A DNA stretch of 64,000 nucleotides from assembly GCF_019042735.1 (NCBI RefSeq), contig NZ_JAHQCR010000034.1:62001-126000 (forward strand). Reading direction: 5' to 3'. A model generated the notes under the pieces. That model had not been told where the DNA came from. It saw nothing but the letters and a program-made list of their open reading frames with translations, and did not search any database. The stretch is from Evansella alkalicola. GTDB lineage: Bacteria > Bacillota > Bacilli > Bacillales > Salisediminibacteriaceae. This document shows positions 32,654 to 41,363 of the stretch, in pieces. Within the stretch, counting starts at the first letter, position 1, and each line of letters begins with the position of its first letter. Both the position numbers and the translations under genes were made by a program.

Positions 32654-33148
32654 TTAATTCATTTTTTTATCAAACTTCCGCTTCGGCTTAAATCCTTCTT
32701 CAAGTAAATATTGCTTCGCTTCATTATACGATAGAAACGTTCCGTCTAGAAGTTCACCTGCATAGACGTTCCACATGTCATCTTCAATAATAATAGTAAG
32801 CTTATGTCCTTCTTTGTCCATCCATATTTCATCAATATCCTGACGAGTTTCCACTACTTCACTAACTTCGTTTGATTGTAGTGAGTTAATTGAACTTTCA
32901 ATGATCGAACGTAATTCTTCTTCTGAAAAATCACGGATATTAACCATCCCTTTAGGATCTTTTTTAGGCACTTTAAGTTTTGCAGCATAAACAAACCCAT
33001 TTCCGTTTGGATGCAAATGGTATACGACATTTTTTTTATCACTGTCGCCTCTCACATAATGAAAATTAACACGATTTAGCGATACATCGCGGCGTTCTAA
33101 TTCTGGGAAAGACTCGATAATTGCAAGTTTTTGATCAAATGTAAGCAT
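32654..33148 (-). CDS. Hypothetical protein
   Basis: A 164-residue soluble protein with TTGGAGG before its ATG. An N-terminal helix and strand region (MLTFDQKLAIIESFPELERR, VNFHYVRGD) is followed by a charged middle and a C-terminal module with a WNVYAGELLDGTFLSYNEAKQYL pattern. It looks like a conserved Bacillus protein of unknown function that I cannot name. It is monocistronic. Confidence 0.65.
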   Translation of the reverse strand: MLTFDQKLAIIESFPELERRDVSLNRVNFHYVRGDSDKKNVVYHLHPNGNGFVYAAKLKVPKKDPKGMVNIRDFSEEELRSIIESSINSLQSNEVSEVVETRQDIDEIWMDKEGHKLTIIIEDDMWNVYAGELLDGTFLSYNEAKQYLLEEGFKPKRKFDKKMN

Positions 33149-33291
33149 AGTTCCTCCAAATAATTCTAATTTAATAGTTCATTATATCATTAGTATATGT
33201 TAACAAAAAATACACTTACTTGAACACTAAACTAATTTTCAAAAGTGCCTAGTATTAAGCCGCACACAAAAGGAATGTCGGTATGAAATAA

Positions 33292-33426
33292 TTACCTCTT
33301 TGGTGCAAAAAATTCAAGTTCCAGAAGCCATGATGATTCGCCCATATTTGAGACAATCTCACACCCTTTTTCTTCCAAATGGTTTTTAGCTATCAACTCA
33401 TTTTCACTTAATATAGACTCGTCCAT
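33292..33426 (-). CDS. Short hypothetical protein
   Basis: A 44-residue frame with ATG at 33426 after AGGGTG. It is acidic (MDESILSENELIAKNHLEEKG) and ends LELEFFAPKR. The frame continues upstream to 33495 without a ribosome binding site. No family is recognised; it may not be a gene. Confidence 0.4.
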   Translation of the reverse strand: MDESILSENELIAKNHLEEKGCEIVSNMGESSWLLELEFFAPKR

Positions 33427-33605
33427 ACTTTCACACCCTAAAAAAGAAGAATTACTAAAATTAAATTCCAAACATTTTTTACATCCTAATGTCAATCCTG
33501 TTATTTCTATTTTTCCTCATAATTTAAACTCTAACCATGTGGAAATAAGCGCCGTTGCTATTATAATTAAGATGATAGAATGTTCTAATGATGGAGGGGA
33601 CGGCA

Positions 33606-34733
33606 ATGTTATTCTCTTTAGAAGACTATTCCGTTACAGATGGAGAAGAAAAGGTAAAACTGCTTAGGAAGGAATACTTACTACTTTCCTATTTATATAA
33701 AAATAAAGGTCGAGTATTTTCTAGGGAGGAATTATTGAATGCTGTCTGGTCAATGGAAGAACCGACAGACAGGACAGTAGACGATCATGTCTATCGTTTA
33801 CGAAAAAAACTTTCCCCTTTTACTCATACAATGACTATTAAAACAGTAAAAGGCTATGGTTATCTCCTTGAAGTACAAGAGGAGCCCCAAATAGAGGCAG
33901 CATTACCTATTCCTGAAGAATTATCAAATCAGGCAAATCAGCTATTTAATATGTATTACAAATATGGTCATGGGAAAGCACTAAAAGCATTATTAACAAA
34001 TAAAGAACTTGGTTTTTCCCTTAAAGCTGATCATCAAGCTACCCTTCATTTGCTACAGAGTGAGTTTGAGCATTTATTAAATAGTATCAGTTCACATGAT
34101 AACAAATTTATTCCACTTTACTTGTATGCTCAAGTTGAGCAGGACCCCAAAAAAGTTATTTCTACATATGAGAAAGTGGTCAAGAGCAAAGTTTTAGTGG
34201 AAAAAGAGGAAATGGATGTCCAGTACGGTGGTCTTCCTATGCTGTATTTGAAAATAGACAAGCCAGCCGAAGCGATGAAAATGGTTAAAAAAGGACTAGC
34301 GTATATTAGATCTGATGAAAAACATGGTTTTTATCCCTTGCTTAAAATAATGAAGAGTATCGTCCATTTTTATAATAATGAAATGGAGAAGGCGGAAGCA
34401 GAAATTGATATGCTTGAAATTCTTCTTAAAGACCTCCCGTACCAGCGAGAGTTAGGCGCCCTTCATGTGATCAAAGGGTTATTGATTATGGCCACTGGGG
34501 ATACGGAGCAGGCGAAAGAGTGGATAGAAAACGGTAGATCAATCATCAATGATTCTGGTCATTCTTATTACTTTTTATTTATTTATAGCATTCTTGATAC
34601 GTTATTGCCAAAAGCTAAAGCGGATAAAAATATCGCTGCTTTCTATGATAAAGAAAAAAAGTACTATTATAAACAAACGAATCTCCTTAAATTAAAAAGA
34701 AAGATTATGGAACATATTCAGAACTTCCTCTGA
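33606..34733 (+). CDS. OmpR-type DNA-binding regulator with helical-repeat domain
   Basis: A 375-residue protein. Residues 1-95 are a winged-helix domain of the OmpR/PhoB C-terminal type (REELLNAVWS, TVDDHVYRLRKKLSP, VKGYGYLLEV), with no receiver domain before it. Residues 100-375 are helical and look like TPR-type repeats, probably a sensor or oligomerisation unit. ATG at 33606 follows GGAGGGG; 18 nt upstream an in-frame ATG overlaps it. The MFS gene starts about 55 nt downstream, and a 13-bp inverted repeat lies in the gap. It probably controls that transporter. Confidence 0.82.
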   Translation: MLFSLEDYSVTDGEEKVKLLRKEYLLLSYLYKNKGRVFSREELLNAVWSMEEPTDRTVDDHVYRLRKKLSPFTHTMTIKTVKGYGYLLEVQEEPQIEAALPIPEELSNQANQLFNMYYKYGHGKALKALLTNKELGFSLKADHQATLHLLQSEFEHLLNSISSHDNKFIPLYLYAQVEQDPKKVISTYEKVVKSKVLVEKEEMDVQYGGLPMLYLKIDKPAEAMKMVKKGLAYIRSDEKHGFYPLLKIMKSIVHFYNNEMEKAEAEIDMLEILLKDLPYQRELGALHVIKGLLIMATGDTEQAKEWIENGRSIINDSGHSYYFLFIYSILDTLLPKAKADKNIAAFYDKEKKYYYKQTNLLKLKRKIMEHIQNFL

Positions 34734-34743
34734 TATTGCTCTG

Positions 34744-34794
34744 ACATTCATCACCTATACTTTTATCAAAACAATAAGGTAAGGTGATGAATGT
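34744..34794 (+). promoter_or_regulatory. Inverted repeat over the MFS ribosome binding site
   Basis: ACATTCATCACCT (34744-34756) is the exact reverse complement of AGGTGATGAATGT (34782-34794). The right arm covers the Shine-Dalgarno and start codon region of the MFS gene; the 25-nt interval is A-rich. It can be an mRNA hairpin that limits translation or an operator. Confidence 0.7.
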
Positions 34795-36103
34795 GAATCC
34801 ACAAGATAATTTTAGAAATGCCACGATCGAAAACAGTAGTATTTGGAAGAATATAACTTTTGTAAAACTGTTTGCCTCATATGGGATTTCAACATTTGGT
34901 CGTTTTTTTGACATGATGGCTGTTATCCTATTATTTAGTTATGTTTGGCAAGTTGAACCATGGGTTATCGCCTTGGTTCCAGTCGTGTATGCATTCCCTC
35001 ATGCTCTATTTAGCCAGATAGCAGGTATATATGTAGATAGGTATAATAAAGTAAAAATCATGCTATGTGCAGATCTCCTTACAGCAATTTTTACATTAAT
35101 GTTGTTCTTTGTAGGGACTCCTTGGTTCGCTTTAATAGTTCTTTTATTAAGGTCCACATGTACAATTGTTCATTTTCCAGCACAGCAGGCAATCATTCAA
35201 AAGATCGTAGCACCAGATTTAATCATGAAAGCAGTGACGTTAAATGGCACGGTAAATCAACTTTCGAAGATTATTGGCCCATTCCTTGGTGCCTCCTTAG
35301 CAGCTGCTTTTTCCCCTAAAATAAGTTTCCTAGTTTATGTCAGCGCACTTCTAATTTCAGTAGTATTATTAATGACCGTTCGTCATGTGGACGACAGTAC
35401 TGTTTCACTGGAAGAGGAAGGAGAGAACACCTCCGATTCTATTTGGAAAACATGGCGGGAAGGCTGGCAATTATTGTTTCAGAAGAAAATATTACTTTCA
35501 AGTTTTCTCTTCACATTACTAGCTTTTACAGCTATCCAATTAGTTGATGTACAATATGCCGTATTATTTCGGGAAGTATATCCAAGCCAACCGTCCATTC
35601 TAGGTTGGGCCATGTCTTCAACAGGAATTGGTGCTGTTCTTATTATTTTCTTTCTAAATAAAATGAAGGAAGTAAAGAGCTACGGTTGGTATTTGGGAGG
35701 TTCTGTTCTGTTCATTGGTATAGGGTTTACATTAAATGGAATGATGGCAACAGGGGCACCAGTGGTATGGCCTATTAGCGCTTCTCTTCTAGTTGGTGTT
35801 GGTGTGGGGATATTTAGCGTCATTCATAGCTATATCTTACAGAAAGAGAGTCCGGAAGGGAAGGTTGGACAAATGTCTGGGATGTATAATTCACTCTCAG
35901 GCTTCATTCTACTAAGTGCACCAATATTAGGAGGAGCCCTAGTACAGTGGGTGAACGTATTTACAGTCTTTAAATTAATAGGTCTTGTAGTTGTTGCTAT
36001 TGGATGCATTGGAATTTTGTTTCAGAAAAAATTATGGTCAACCAAAAACACAGTAGAGTCTAAAGGGCGTGAAACCCCTTCTAAAGCAGTTGAGGTTGGA
36101 TAA
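34787..36103 (+). CDS. MFS transporter (drug-efflux type)
   Basis: A 438-residue membrane protein with 12 predicted segments. The MFS loop 2-3 motif is GIYVDRYNKVKIM, and the N-terminal half (FASYGISTFGRFFDMMAVILLFSYVW) resembles MFS_3 and EntS/macrolide-efflux exporters. It probably expels a toxic compound. The start is unclear between ATG 34787 and GTG 34793, since AAGGTAAGGTG can serve either. It lies directly downstream of a regulator and carries a hairpin over the ribosome binding site, so expression is likely inducible. Confidence 0.85.
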   Translation: MNVNPQDNFRNATIENSSIWKNITFVKLFASYGISTFGRFFDMMAVILLFSYVWQVEPWVIALVPVVYAFPHALFSQIAGIYVDRYNKVKIMLCADLLTAIFTLMLFFVGTPWFALIVLLLRSTCTIVHFPAQQAIIQKIVAPDLIMKAVTLNGTVNQLSKIIGPFLGASLAAAFSPKISFLVYVSALLISVVLLMTVRHVDDSTVSLEEEGENTSDSIWKTWREGWQLLFQKKILLSSFLFTLLAFTAIQLVDVQYAVLFREVYPSQPSILGWAMSSTGIGAVLIIFFLNKMKEVKSYGWYLGGSVLFIGIGFTLNGMMATGAPVVWPISASLLVGVGVGIFSVIHSYILQKESPEGKVGQMSGMYNSLSGFILLSAPILGGALVQWVNVFTVFKLIGLVVVAIGCIGILFQKKLWSTKNTVESKGRETPSKAVEVG

Positions 36104-36177
36104 TAGATTAATTATTGTAACTGTTTTGGGCTTAAAACGTCGTAAGTTGTAGAGAACTTAAAGAGGGAGGTCATTTC

Positions 36178-36558
36178 GTGCATAAGAATTTATTGTTTCT
36201 AGTATGTTTTGTCCTCTTAGCTGCTGCATGTGGAAGTGGCGCTATAGAGAACCCGACATCAAAGGAAATATTAGAAAATAATCCTGATGCAGATATCTTT
36301 GTCTATGATGGGATCGTGTTTTCAAATGCAAGTGATTTGCCATACTATCAATTAGATCACTCTGAAAAAGGGAACGTGCTAGGAGAAATAAAGGAAACAA
36401 CAGATAAGTCGAAGAGATTCAAAGATTTCACTTCTACTGTTCTCCCAATTGGAACACCACTGTATTCTACAACGGAAGAACAAACTGATTCCCATTTTAC
36501 AATTATTGCAACTGTAGATGAGGTTGACATTTTATATATTGCTTTGTTAGAAGGTTAG
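36178..36558 (+). CDS. Small lipoprotein, unknown
   Basis: A 126-residue protein with a signal peptide of about 18 residues and the lipobox LAAAC, the acylated cysteine being residue 18. The mature part has two short alpha/beta stretches (DADIFVYDGIVFSNASDLP). Similar small lipoproteins occur widely in Bacillaceae without known role. The start is GTG at 36178 with GGGAGG upstream. Confidence 0.75.
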   Translation: MHKNLLFLVCFVLLAAACGSGAIENPTSKEILENNPDADIFVYDGIVFSNASDLPYYQLDHSEKGNVLGEIKETTDKSKRFKDFTSTVLPIGTPLYSTTEEQTDSHFTIIATVDEVDILYIALLEG

Positions 36559-36662
36559 ATGATTAATGGATGATTGGTTCTTGTTTTTGATCGTTTAAGA
36601 TATTTGGCTAATTATGTTAGACTAAGACTAACTTAGATTTAGGATTTAATGGAGGAATTAAT

Positions 36663-36845
36663 TTGGAGAGATTTTTATTTATTTTTGGACTAATCGTTTT
36701 TGCATTTTGTTTCATTTTCTTTGTAATGAATTTTGTCACAGAGTATGAGGGATTGACGTTACTTTGGACTGTGTTTGGTATGCTGAATGCTTGTATTGCA
36801 ATGGGAATTTCAGAGATATTGAGTGTAGTTAAGGGGAAAGCATAA
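36663..36845 (+). CDS. Small two-span membrane protein
   Basis: A 60-residue protein starting with TTG after TGGAGG. Two hydrophobic segments (3-24 and 31-54) are joined by a short acidic loop. It precedes the next small membrane gene by 19 nt, and both are likely co-transcribed. Unknown function. Confidence 0.65.
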   Translation: MERFLFIFGLIVFAFCFIFFVMNFVTEYEGLTLLWTVFGMLNACIAMGISEILSVVKGKA

Positions 36846-36864
36846 TAACATAAGGAGTGATTCG

Positions 36865-37152
36865 ATGAAAAAGAAAACGATTCAAGTAGCCACAATTTTT
36901 TCCGTGTCATTACTATTACTAAATATTATCTTTTTAGCTTCTCAAGTCGTTTCTGGTTACGTATTAACCATTAGAAATGTACCTGATATAGCTAGCGCCT
37001 ATGAGCAAGCAGGTGCGTTGTCAAATGAGGTTAGTTTTGGCGTTGCAAACAGTGGTCCTTGGTGGATCAATCCGTTTTTTACCGCGTCCATTCTTATTTC
37101 TATCATTCTAACAATTTACATTTTCCGTATAAAAAATAGAGTAGCTAGCTAA
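36865..37152 (+). CDS. Small membrane protein
   Basis: A 95-residue protein with an N-terminal signal-anchor (8-32), an outside loop of about 38 residues with GPWWINPF, and a second membrane helix (70-88). ATG at 36865 follows AAGGAG. It forms a pair with the preceding gene. Unknown function. Confidence 0.65.
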   Translation: MKKKTIQVATIFSVSLLLLNIIFLASQVVSGYVLTIRNVPDIASAYEQAGALSNEVSFGVANSGPWWINPFFTASILISIILTIYIFRIKNRVAS

Positions 37153-37253
37153 TGGATGCAAGTCAAGACTAGTGTTTTCAATAATGATGCATGCACAATC
37201 CTTCTCCCTAATGAATATATTAGTAAAATAGAATTAGAGGAGGGGTGCGAATT

Positions 37254-37478
37254 ATGGCAACGAAAGATTACAGAGAGCTTCTAGATCATGAGCTAATTAA
37301 TTATTATTTATGGGTGAGGTCCTATATTGAAAAAGGTTTTCGTGTAGATGGGCTCAAAGAAGAGCTTCAATTAATTCATGACGAAATGAAACGAAGGAGT
37401 ATAGGGGACGAAACTGTTGATGAAAAGGCGGTCTATTTGAAAGAAATACGTCATTACATCCGCACGATTCGGTTATAA
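37254..37478 (+). CDS. Small helical protein, unknown
   Basis: A 74-residue soluble protein with AGGAGGGG before the ATG at 37254. It is predicted all-helical and charged (YRELLDHELINYYLWVRSYI, EELQLIHDEMKRRS). It resembles small Bacillus proteins of unknown function; I cannot name a family. Confidence 0.6.
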   Translation: MATKDYRELLDHELINYYLWVRSYIEKGFRVDGLKEELQLIHDEMKRRSIGDETVDEKAVYLKEIRHYIRTIRL

Positions 37479-37703
37479 ATTTTCCCCCTACCCCATCTCA
37501 CCCCCGCTACGCCATTCACTAATGATACTCCTCATCATCCTTTTCAACACTCCTCATCCTGCCCCTGTAACGGACAAGCCCACTATTAATGAAATGAATC
37601 CCTCGAGACCGTACTAATGGTTAAAAATCAAAAGCATTTCATAATATTTTTCACTAATCCCCTAAAATGATAAAATAACTGGATAAGGAAGCGGGGATCA
37701 AAG

Positions 37704-40079
37704 ATGGATGAAAATAATTTAAACGCAAGGAATCAAATAAATCAAGGCAAGATAAACAATGGAATACAAATAAAAGGAAAGGTTGATAAGTGGATAAACC
37801 AGCCATTTTCAACCCTTCGTGAAGCAGATGTTGTTCGATGTCTTACACAGATTGAAGATGAAAAAGCATTCCAGGAATTTAACCAAGTAAAAGGAATTTT
37901 ATTAGCTATGGCTGCAGTAGCTCGGTTTTCAAGGACGCAGTCAGTAGATGAGAAGGTAGAAGGACGCCTCTCAGAAGCCTGGGATCTTGCAAATGAGGAG
38001 AACTATGTGGCCAAGGTCATATTGGAGGTCTATCCGTTGTCCCTAAAGCGATTTGCTTCAAATGATACGACCTTAAGTGAGTCACTACCAAGGATCAGGG
38101 AAACGGATCATAGCCAAGGTAAGAAAAAGGCTATCGAGGATATTGTTGTTAAAATGGAAGAGATCTTCGAAAGTACAGATAAAACAGTTAGAAAGATTCA
38201 GCGGCTTAAAAAGGCGGCAATGTTAACTAACGAAACTAATTTTCAAGATAAGGCTGATGACGGGGAACAGATATTACTGCAGCTTAGGGATCTAACCGCT
38301 AGTAGTATGAGGGCTGCTCGGGAATATAAAGAAACGATTAGTGGAATATATTTTTCTAAGGAAAAACACCTTGTTTTCCAAGAAACAATCAAGGAAGCAA
38401 TAGAGCTAGCTGAAAAATGGGATAGTTGGGTTCAATCGATTAGAGATGAAGAAGATAACCCGTTAAAGAAGCTTAACGCGATGATAGGGTTAAGTGAGGT
38501 TAAGGCCAAAGTACAGCAGTATTATCATTACCTCGTTTATGAGCAGGAACGGAAAAAGCGAGGCTATCATTTACAGAATGAACAAAGTCTTAACATGATC
38601 TTGACGGGAAATCCAGGGACTGGGAAGACAGAGCTAGCGCGACTTTTAGCTAAGATTTATCATGAGCTTGGTGTTTTACCACGTCAGGAAATAATAGAAG
38701 TGGACCGCTCCCAACTGGTCGGTGCTTATGTTGGACAAACGGAAGAGAAAACGATGAATGTCATTGCAAATGCTGTAGGAGGAGTTCTGTTCATCGATGA
38801 AGCTTACAGCTTGAAGCGAGATGGGGCTAGTGGAAGCGATTATGGTCAGGCTGCCATTGATACACTAGTTTCGGCCATGACGAGTGGTGAATATGCTGGG
38901 AAATTTGCAGTCATCTTAGCTGGGTACCCAGAGGAAATGCGAAATTTTCTTTGGAGCAACCCTGGTCTAAGGAGCCGTTTTCCAGAAAGCAATCACATTT
39001 ATCTTCCTGATTATACAGTAGAAGAACTCCTTGATATTGGGGAGCAAGTAGCACTAGAAAACGACTTTACAATCACTGAAGAAGGGGTTAGGGAATTACG
39101 TAATCGTATAGAACAAGAACGGGTAGACGAAACCTTTGGAAACGCGAGAACGGTTAAAAATATTGTTCTTGATGCTATCTTTAAAAAAGGGGCATCCGTT
39201 GCACAAGGAAAAGAGTATACAGCGAAGGACTTTACTCTTTTAGATCATGAAGCATTTTATAAAGATTCCTCCCCTTCAAAAACAATTGGTAAATCTGCTG
39301 AAGAAGAGCTAAATGAACTTATTGGTCTCAAGGAAGTAAAGGAGCAAGTGAAAATGCTAGCCTCCTTTGTGGAAGTCCAAAAGCTACGTGAACAGAAAGG
39401 TTTCCCAACTGTGCCGATTCAATTACACGCTATTTTTACAGGGGAACCAGGCACTGGGAAAACAACAGTTGCCAAGATATATGGGAGAATCCTATATGAA
39501 CTTGATTTACTTAAGAGAGGACATTTAGTCGTCGCTGGACGAAGTGACTTAGTTGCAGGCTACGTAGGTCAGACGGCATTAAAAACAAAAAAGAAAATAA
39601 AAGAGGCCCTTGGCGGTGTCCTTTTTATTGATGAGGCGTATTCACTCGTATCCAGTAATCAAGATTTCGGGAAAGAAGCCATTGATACCTTGGTTGAAGA
39701 AATGACGAAACATAACGAAAACCTTGTTGTTATTCTTGCAGGGTATTCCGATAACATGAATATTCTTATGAAAAGTAATCCAGGACTTACTTCTAGATTT
39801 AAAAAGACGATACATTTCCCATCGTATGCAACGGAAGAATTAATTCAGATTCTTCAGTTCTACATTTCTCAATTTGGATATGAGGTAGGAGCGGACACGT
39901 TAGATTCATTAAGACAAGTTTTCCAACAAAATAAACCAACAGGGAATGCTAGGGCAATGAAGGATCTGGCTGAGGAGGCTATTCAACGCCAAGCCTACCG
40001 AATAATGAACTCAGAAAAGAAGGGAAATGATGAGGCAATCACGAAATTGAAAAAGGACGACTTTTTAATTCTTAAGTGA
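37704..40079 (+). CDS. AAA+ ATPase with two CbxX/SpoVK-type modules
   Basis: A 791-residue protein. The first 250 residues are helical and charged. Two AAA+ modules follow: Walker A GNPGTGKTE near 301 with LFIDEAYSL near 360, and GEPGTGKTT near 580 with LFIDEAYSL near 638. Each has the family GVLFIDEAY and LRSRF or LTSRF arginine region. SpoVK of B. subtilis has a single such module; CbxX/CfqX proteins remodel other complexes using ATP. The two-module form is found in other Bacillaceae and in some secretion systems. It stands 9 nt before yneP and may share its transcript. Confidence 0.85.
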   Translation: MDENNLNARNQINQGKINNGIQIKGKVDKWINQPFSTLREADVVRCLTQIEDEKAFQEFNQVKGILLAMAAVARFSRTQSVDEKVEGRLSEAWDLANEENYVAKVILEVYPLSLKRFASNDTTLSESLPRIRETDHSQGKKKAIEDIVVKMEEIFESTDKTVRKIQRLKKAAMLTNETNFQDKADDGEQILLQLRDLTASSMRAAREYKETISGIYFSKEKHLVFQETIKEAIELAEKWDSWVQSIRDEEDNPLKKLNAMIGLSEVKAKVQQYYHYLVYEQERKKRGYHLQNEQSLNMILTGNPGTGKTELARLLAKIYHELGVLPRQEIIEVDRSQLVGAYVGQTEEKTMNVIANAVGGVLFIDEAYSLKRDGASGSDYGQAAIDTLVSAMTSGEYAGKFAVILAGYPEEMRNFLWSNPGLRSRFPESNHIYLPDYTVEELLDIGEQVALENDFTITEEGVRELRNRIEQERVDETFGNARTVKNIVLDAIFKKGASVAQGKEYTAKDFTLLDHEAFYKDSSPSKTIGKSAEEELNELIGLKEVKEQVKMLASFVEVQKLREQKGFPTVPIQLHAIFTGEPGTGKTTVAKIYGRILYELDLLKRGHLVVAGRSDLVAGYVGQTALKTKKKIKEALGGVLFIDEAYSLVSSNQDFGKEAIDTLVEEMTKHNENLVVILAGYSDNMNILMKSNPGLTSRFKKTIHFPSYATEELIQILQFYISQFGYEVGADTLDSLRQVFQQNKPTGNARAMKDLAEEAIQRQAYRIMNSEKKGNDEAITKLKKDDFLILK

Positions 40080-40088
40080 GGTGGTATC

Positions 40089-40508
40089 GTGCTCGTCTCA
40101 TCTGAAATGATTCCAGTAAGATATGCAGAAACGGATCAAATGGGTGTTGTTTATCATGCGAATTACTTAGTTTGGTGTGAAATTGGACGTACGAAGTTAA
40201 TTGAGGATTTAGGATTTAAGTACGCCGATATGGAGAAAGAGGGAATTTTATCCCCTGTAACCAGTCTACAAATGAACTATAAATCTCCTGCCAAATACGG
40301 TGAAAAGGTCATGATTGAAACATGGATTGAGAAATATAATGGCATACGCGTAACGTACGGCTACGAAATCTATAACAGTGCAGGTGAAACGTGCTTAACA
40401 GGCACGAGTGAGCATGTATTAGTCAATAAGGAAACATTTCGACCTGTGTCAATCAAAAAGCATTTTCCTGATTGGCATAAAGTTTACGATGCAAATAAGA
40501 AAAGTTAG
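40089..40508 (+). CDS. yneP: Acyl-CoA thioesterase (YneP/YbgC type, hotdog fold)
   Basis: A 139-residue hotdog-fold enzyme that hydrolyses acyl-CoA thioesters. The catalytic block RYAETDQMGVVYHANYLVW near 11-29 has the conserved aspartate and the H-x-N. Full length for the family. The start is GTG at 40089 after TGAGGTGG, 9 nt past the AAA+ gene. In B. subtilis yneP follows tlp; here tlp lies downstream of it. Confidence 0.88.
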   Translation: MLVSSEMIPVRYAETDQMGVVYHANYLVWCEIGRTKLIEDLGFKYADMEKEGILSPVTSLQMNYKSPAKYGEKVMIETWIEKYNGIRVTYGYEIYNSAGETCLTGTSEHVLVNKETFRPVSIKKHFPDWHKVYDANKKS

Positions 40509-40603
40509 AAAAGGTCACCAGCCGCCCTTGGAAAGCGAATGGACTGTAGCGAACACCAACGCAAATTTTTATAGTTCAGGACAAATGATGGTGATTAATA
40601 AAA

Positions 40604-40632
40604 GCATAAAACCTCCTTTTAAGTACAAACTA
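40604..40632 (+). promoter_or_regulatory. Sigma-G/F-type promoter of tlp
   Basis: GCATA (40604-40608), 17 nt, CAAACTA (40626-40632), as expected for forespore genes. It would start transcription near 40639, inside the loop of the hairpin that follows yneP. Confidence 0.55.
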
Positions 40633-40662
40633 TTTTTGTATATTTCGAAAAAGGAGGTTTTT
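40608..40662 (+). terminator. Terminator of the yneP transcript that contains the tlp ribosome binding site
   Basis: AAAACCTCCTTTT (40608-40620) pairs perfectly with AAAAGGAGGTTTT (40649-40661), and TACAAA/TTTGTA extend the inside. The 3' arm ends in a T-run and is also the AGGAGG of tlp. Confidence 0.7.
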
Positions 40663-40664
40663 AC

Positions 40665-40892
40665 ATGGCTAAACCAGATAATCGTAAAAACAATGTGGAG
40701 CGTTTAGAAAAAATGGTGGAGAATACGAAGGGAAATATGGAAGCAGCTGAAGAAACGATGCATAATGAGCATTTATCTGCAGCTGATAAACAGGCGATCG
40801 AAGACAAGAATCACCGTCGTCAAGAAAGCATTGAAAGCTTCAAAGCTGAAATTGCAGACGAAAAACAGGACAGAGAAAACGGCCGCGTATAA
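40665..40892 (+). CDS. tlp: Small acid-soluble spore protein Tlp
   Basis: A 75-residue helical protein matching Tlp: NRKNNVERLEKMVENTKGNMEAAE, then IEDKNHRRQESIESFKAEI. The name thioredoxin-like is historical; there is no CxxC. It is a forespore core protein. ATG at 40665 follows AAGGAGG by seven nt. It has a forespore-type promoter and a terminator. Confidence 0.9.
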   Translation: MAKPDNRKNNVERLEKMVENTKGNMEAAEETMHNEHLSAADKQAIEDKNHRRQESIESFKAEIADEKQDRENGRV

Positions 40893-40899
40893 TTAAAAG

Positions 40900-40933
40900 A
40901 AGGTAGGAGCTTACCATGTTCTTACCTTTTTTT
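40900..40933 (+). terminator. tlp terminator
   Basis: AAGGTAGG pairs with CTTACCTT (one mismatch), followed by a T-run. Confidence 0.7.
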
Positions 40934-41042
40934 ATTTGGAATTTCACAAAAAATATGGGAGATTATTTTACATATCATGGGTTTTCAGTTGAATCACTTC
41001 TAAATTTCTAGTTAAATAAGAAGTGTGAAGGGAGTACATATT

Positions 41043-41363
41043 ATGGCGTTTGGTATTACTAAAGAAGACCTTCGTGACTGGAAGGAGAAAGCCAACAATG
41101 GTGAAATCGCTTTTTTAACCCACTATTGGCTAGATGATAGATTTCCGAATACATATACAGTGACAAAGGTGGCGTGCAGTAACAAAGATCGTTTATATAC
41201 ATGGGGTAAGCAATATGGCTTGAAGCCTGAATGGATCCATGACAGGGATCATTTTCCCCATTTTGATTTGTTAGGGGAGTGGCAGAGGGAAATATTAAAG
41301 AAGGAAGGTTTATATAATCAACTTCTTAAGCTAGAAAAAAGAAGGGAAGGCAAAGGAATATGA
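41043..41363 (+). CDS. yneQ: YneQ-family protein
   Basis: A 106-residue soluble protein resembling YneQ of B. subtilis (MAFGITKEDLRDWK, IAFLTHYWLDDRFPNTYTVTK, YGLKPEWIHDRDHFPHFDL). The function is unknown; the many His, Asp and Trp residues could bind metal. ATG at 41043 follows AAGGGAG. Its stop overlaps the start of nadE (ATGA), so the two are translationally coupled. Confidence 0.8.
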   Translation: MAFGITKEDLRDWKEKANNGEIAFLTHYWLDDRFPNTYTVTKVACSNKDRLYTWGKQYGLKPEWIHDRDHFPHFDLLGEWQREILKKEGLYNQLLKLEKRREGKGI

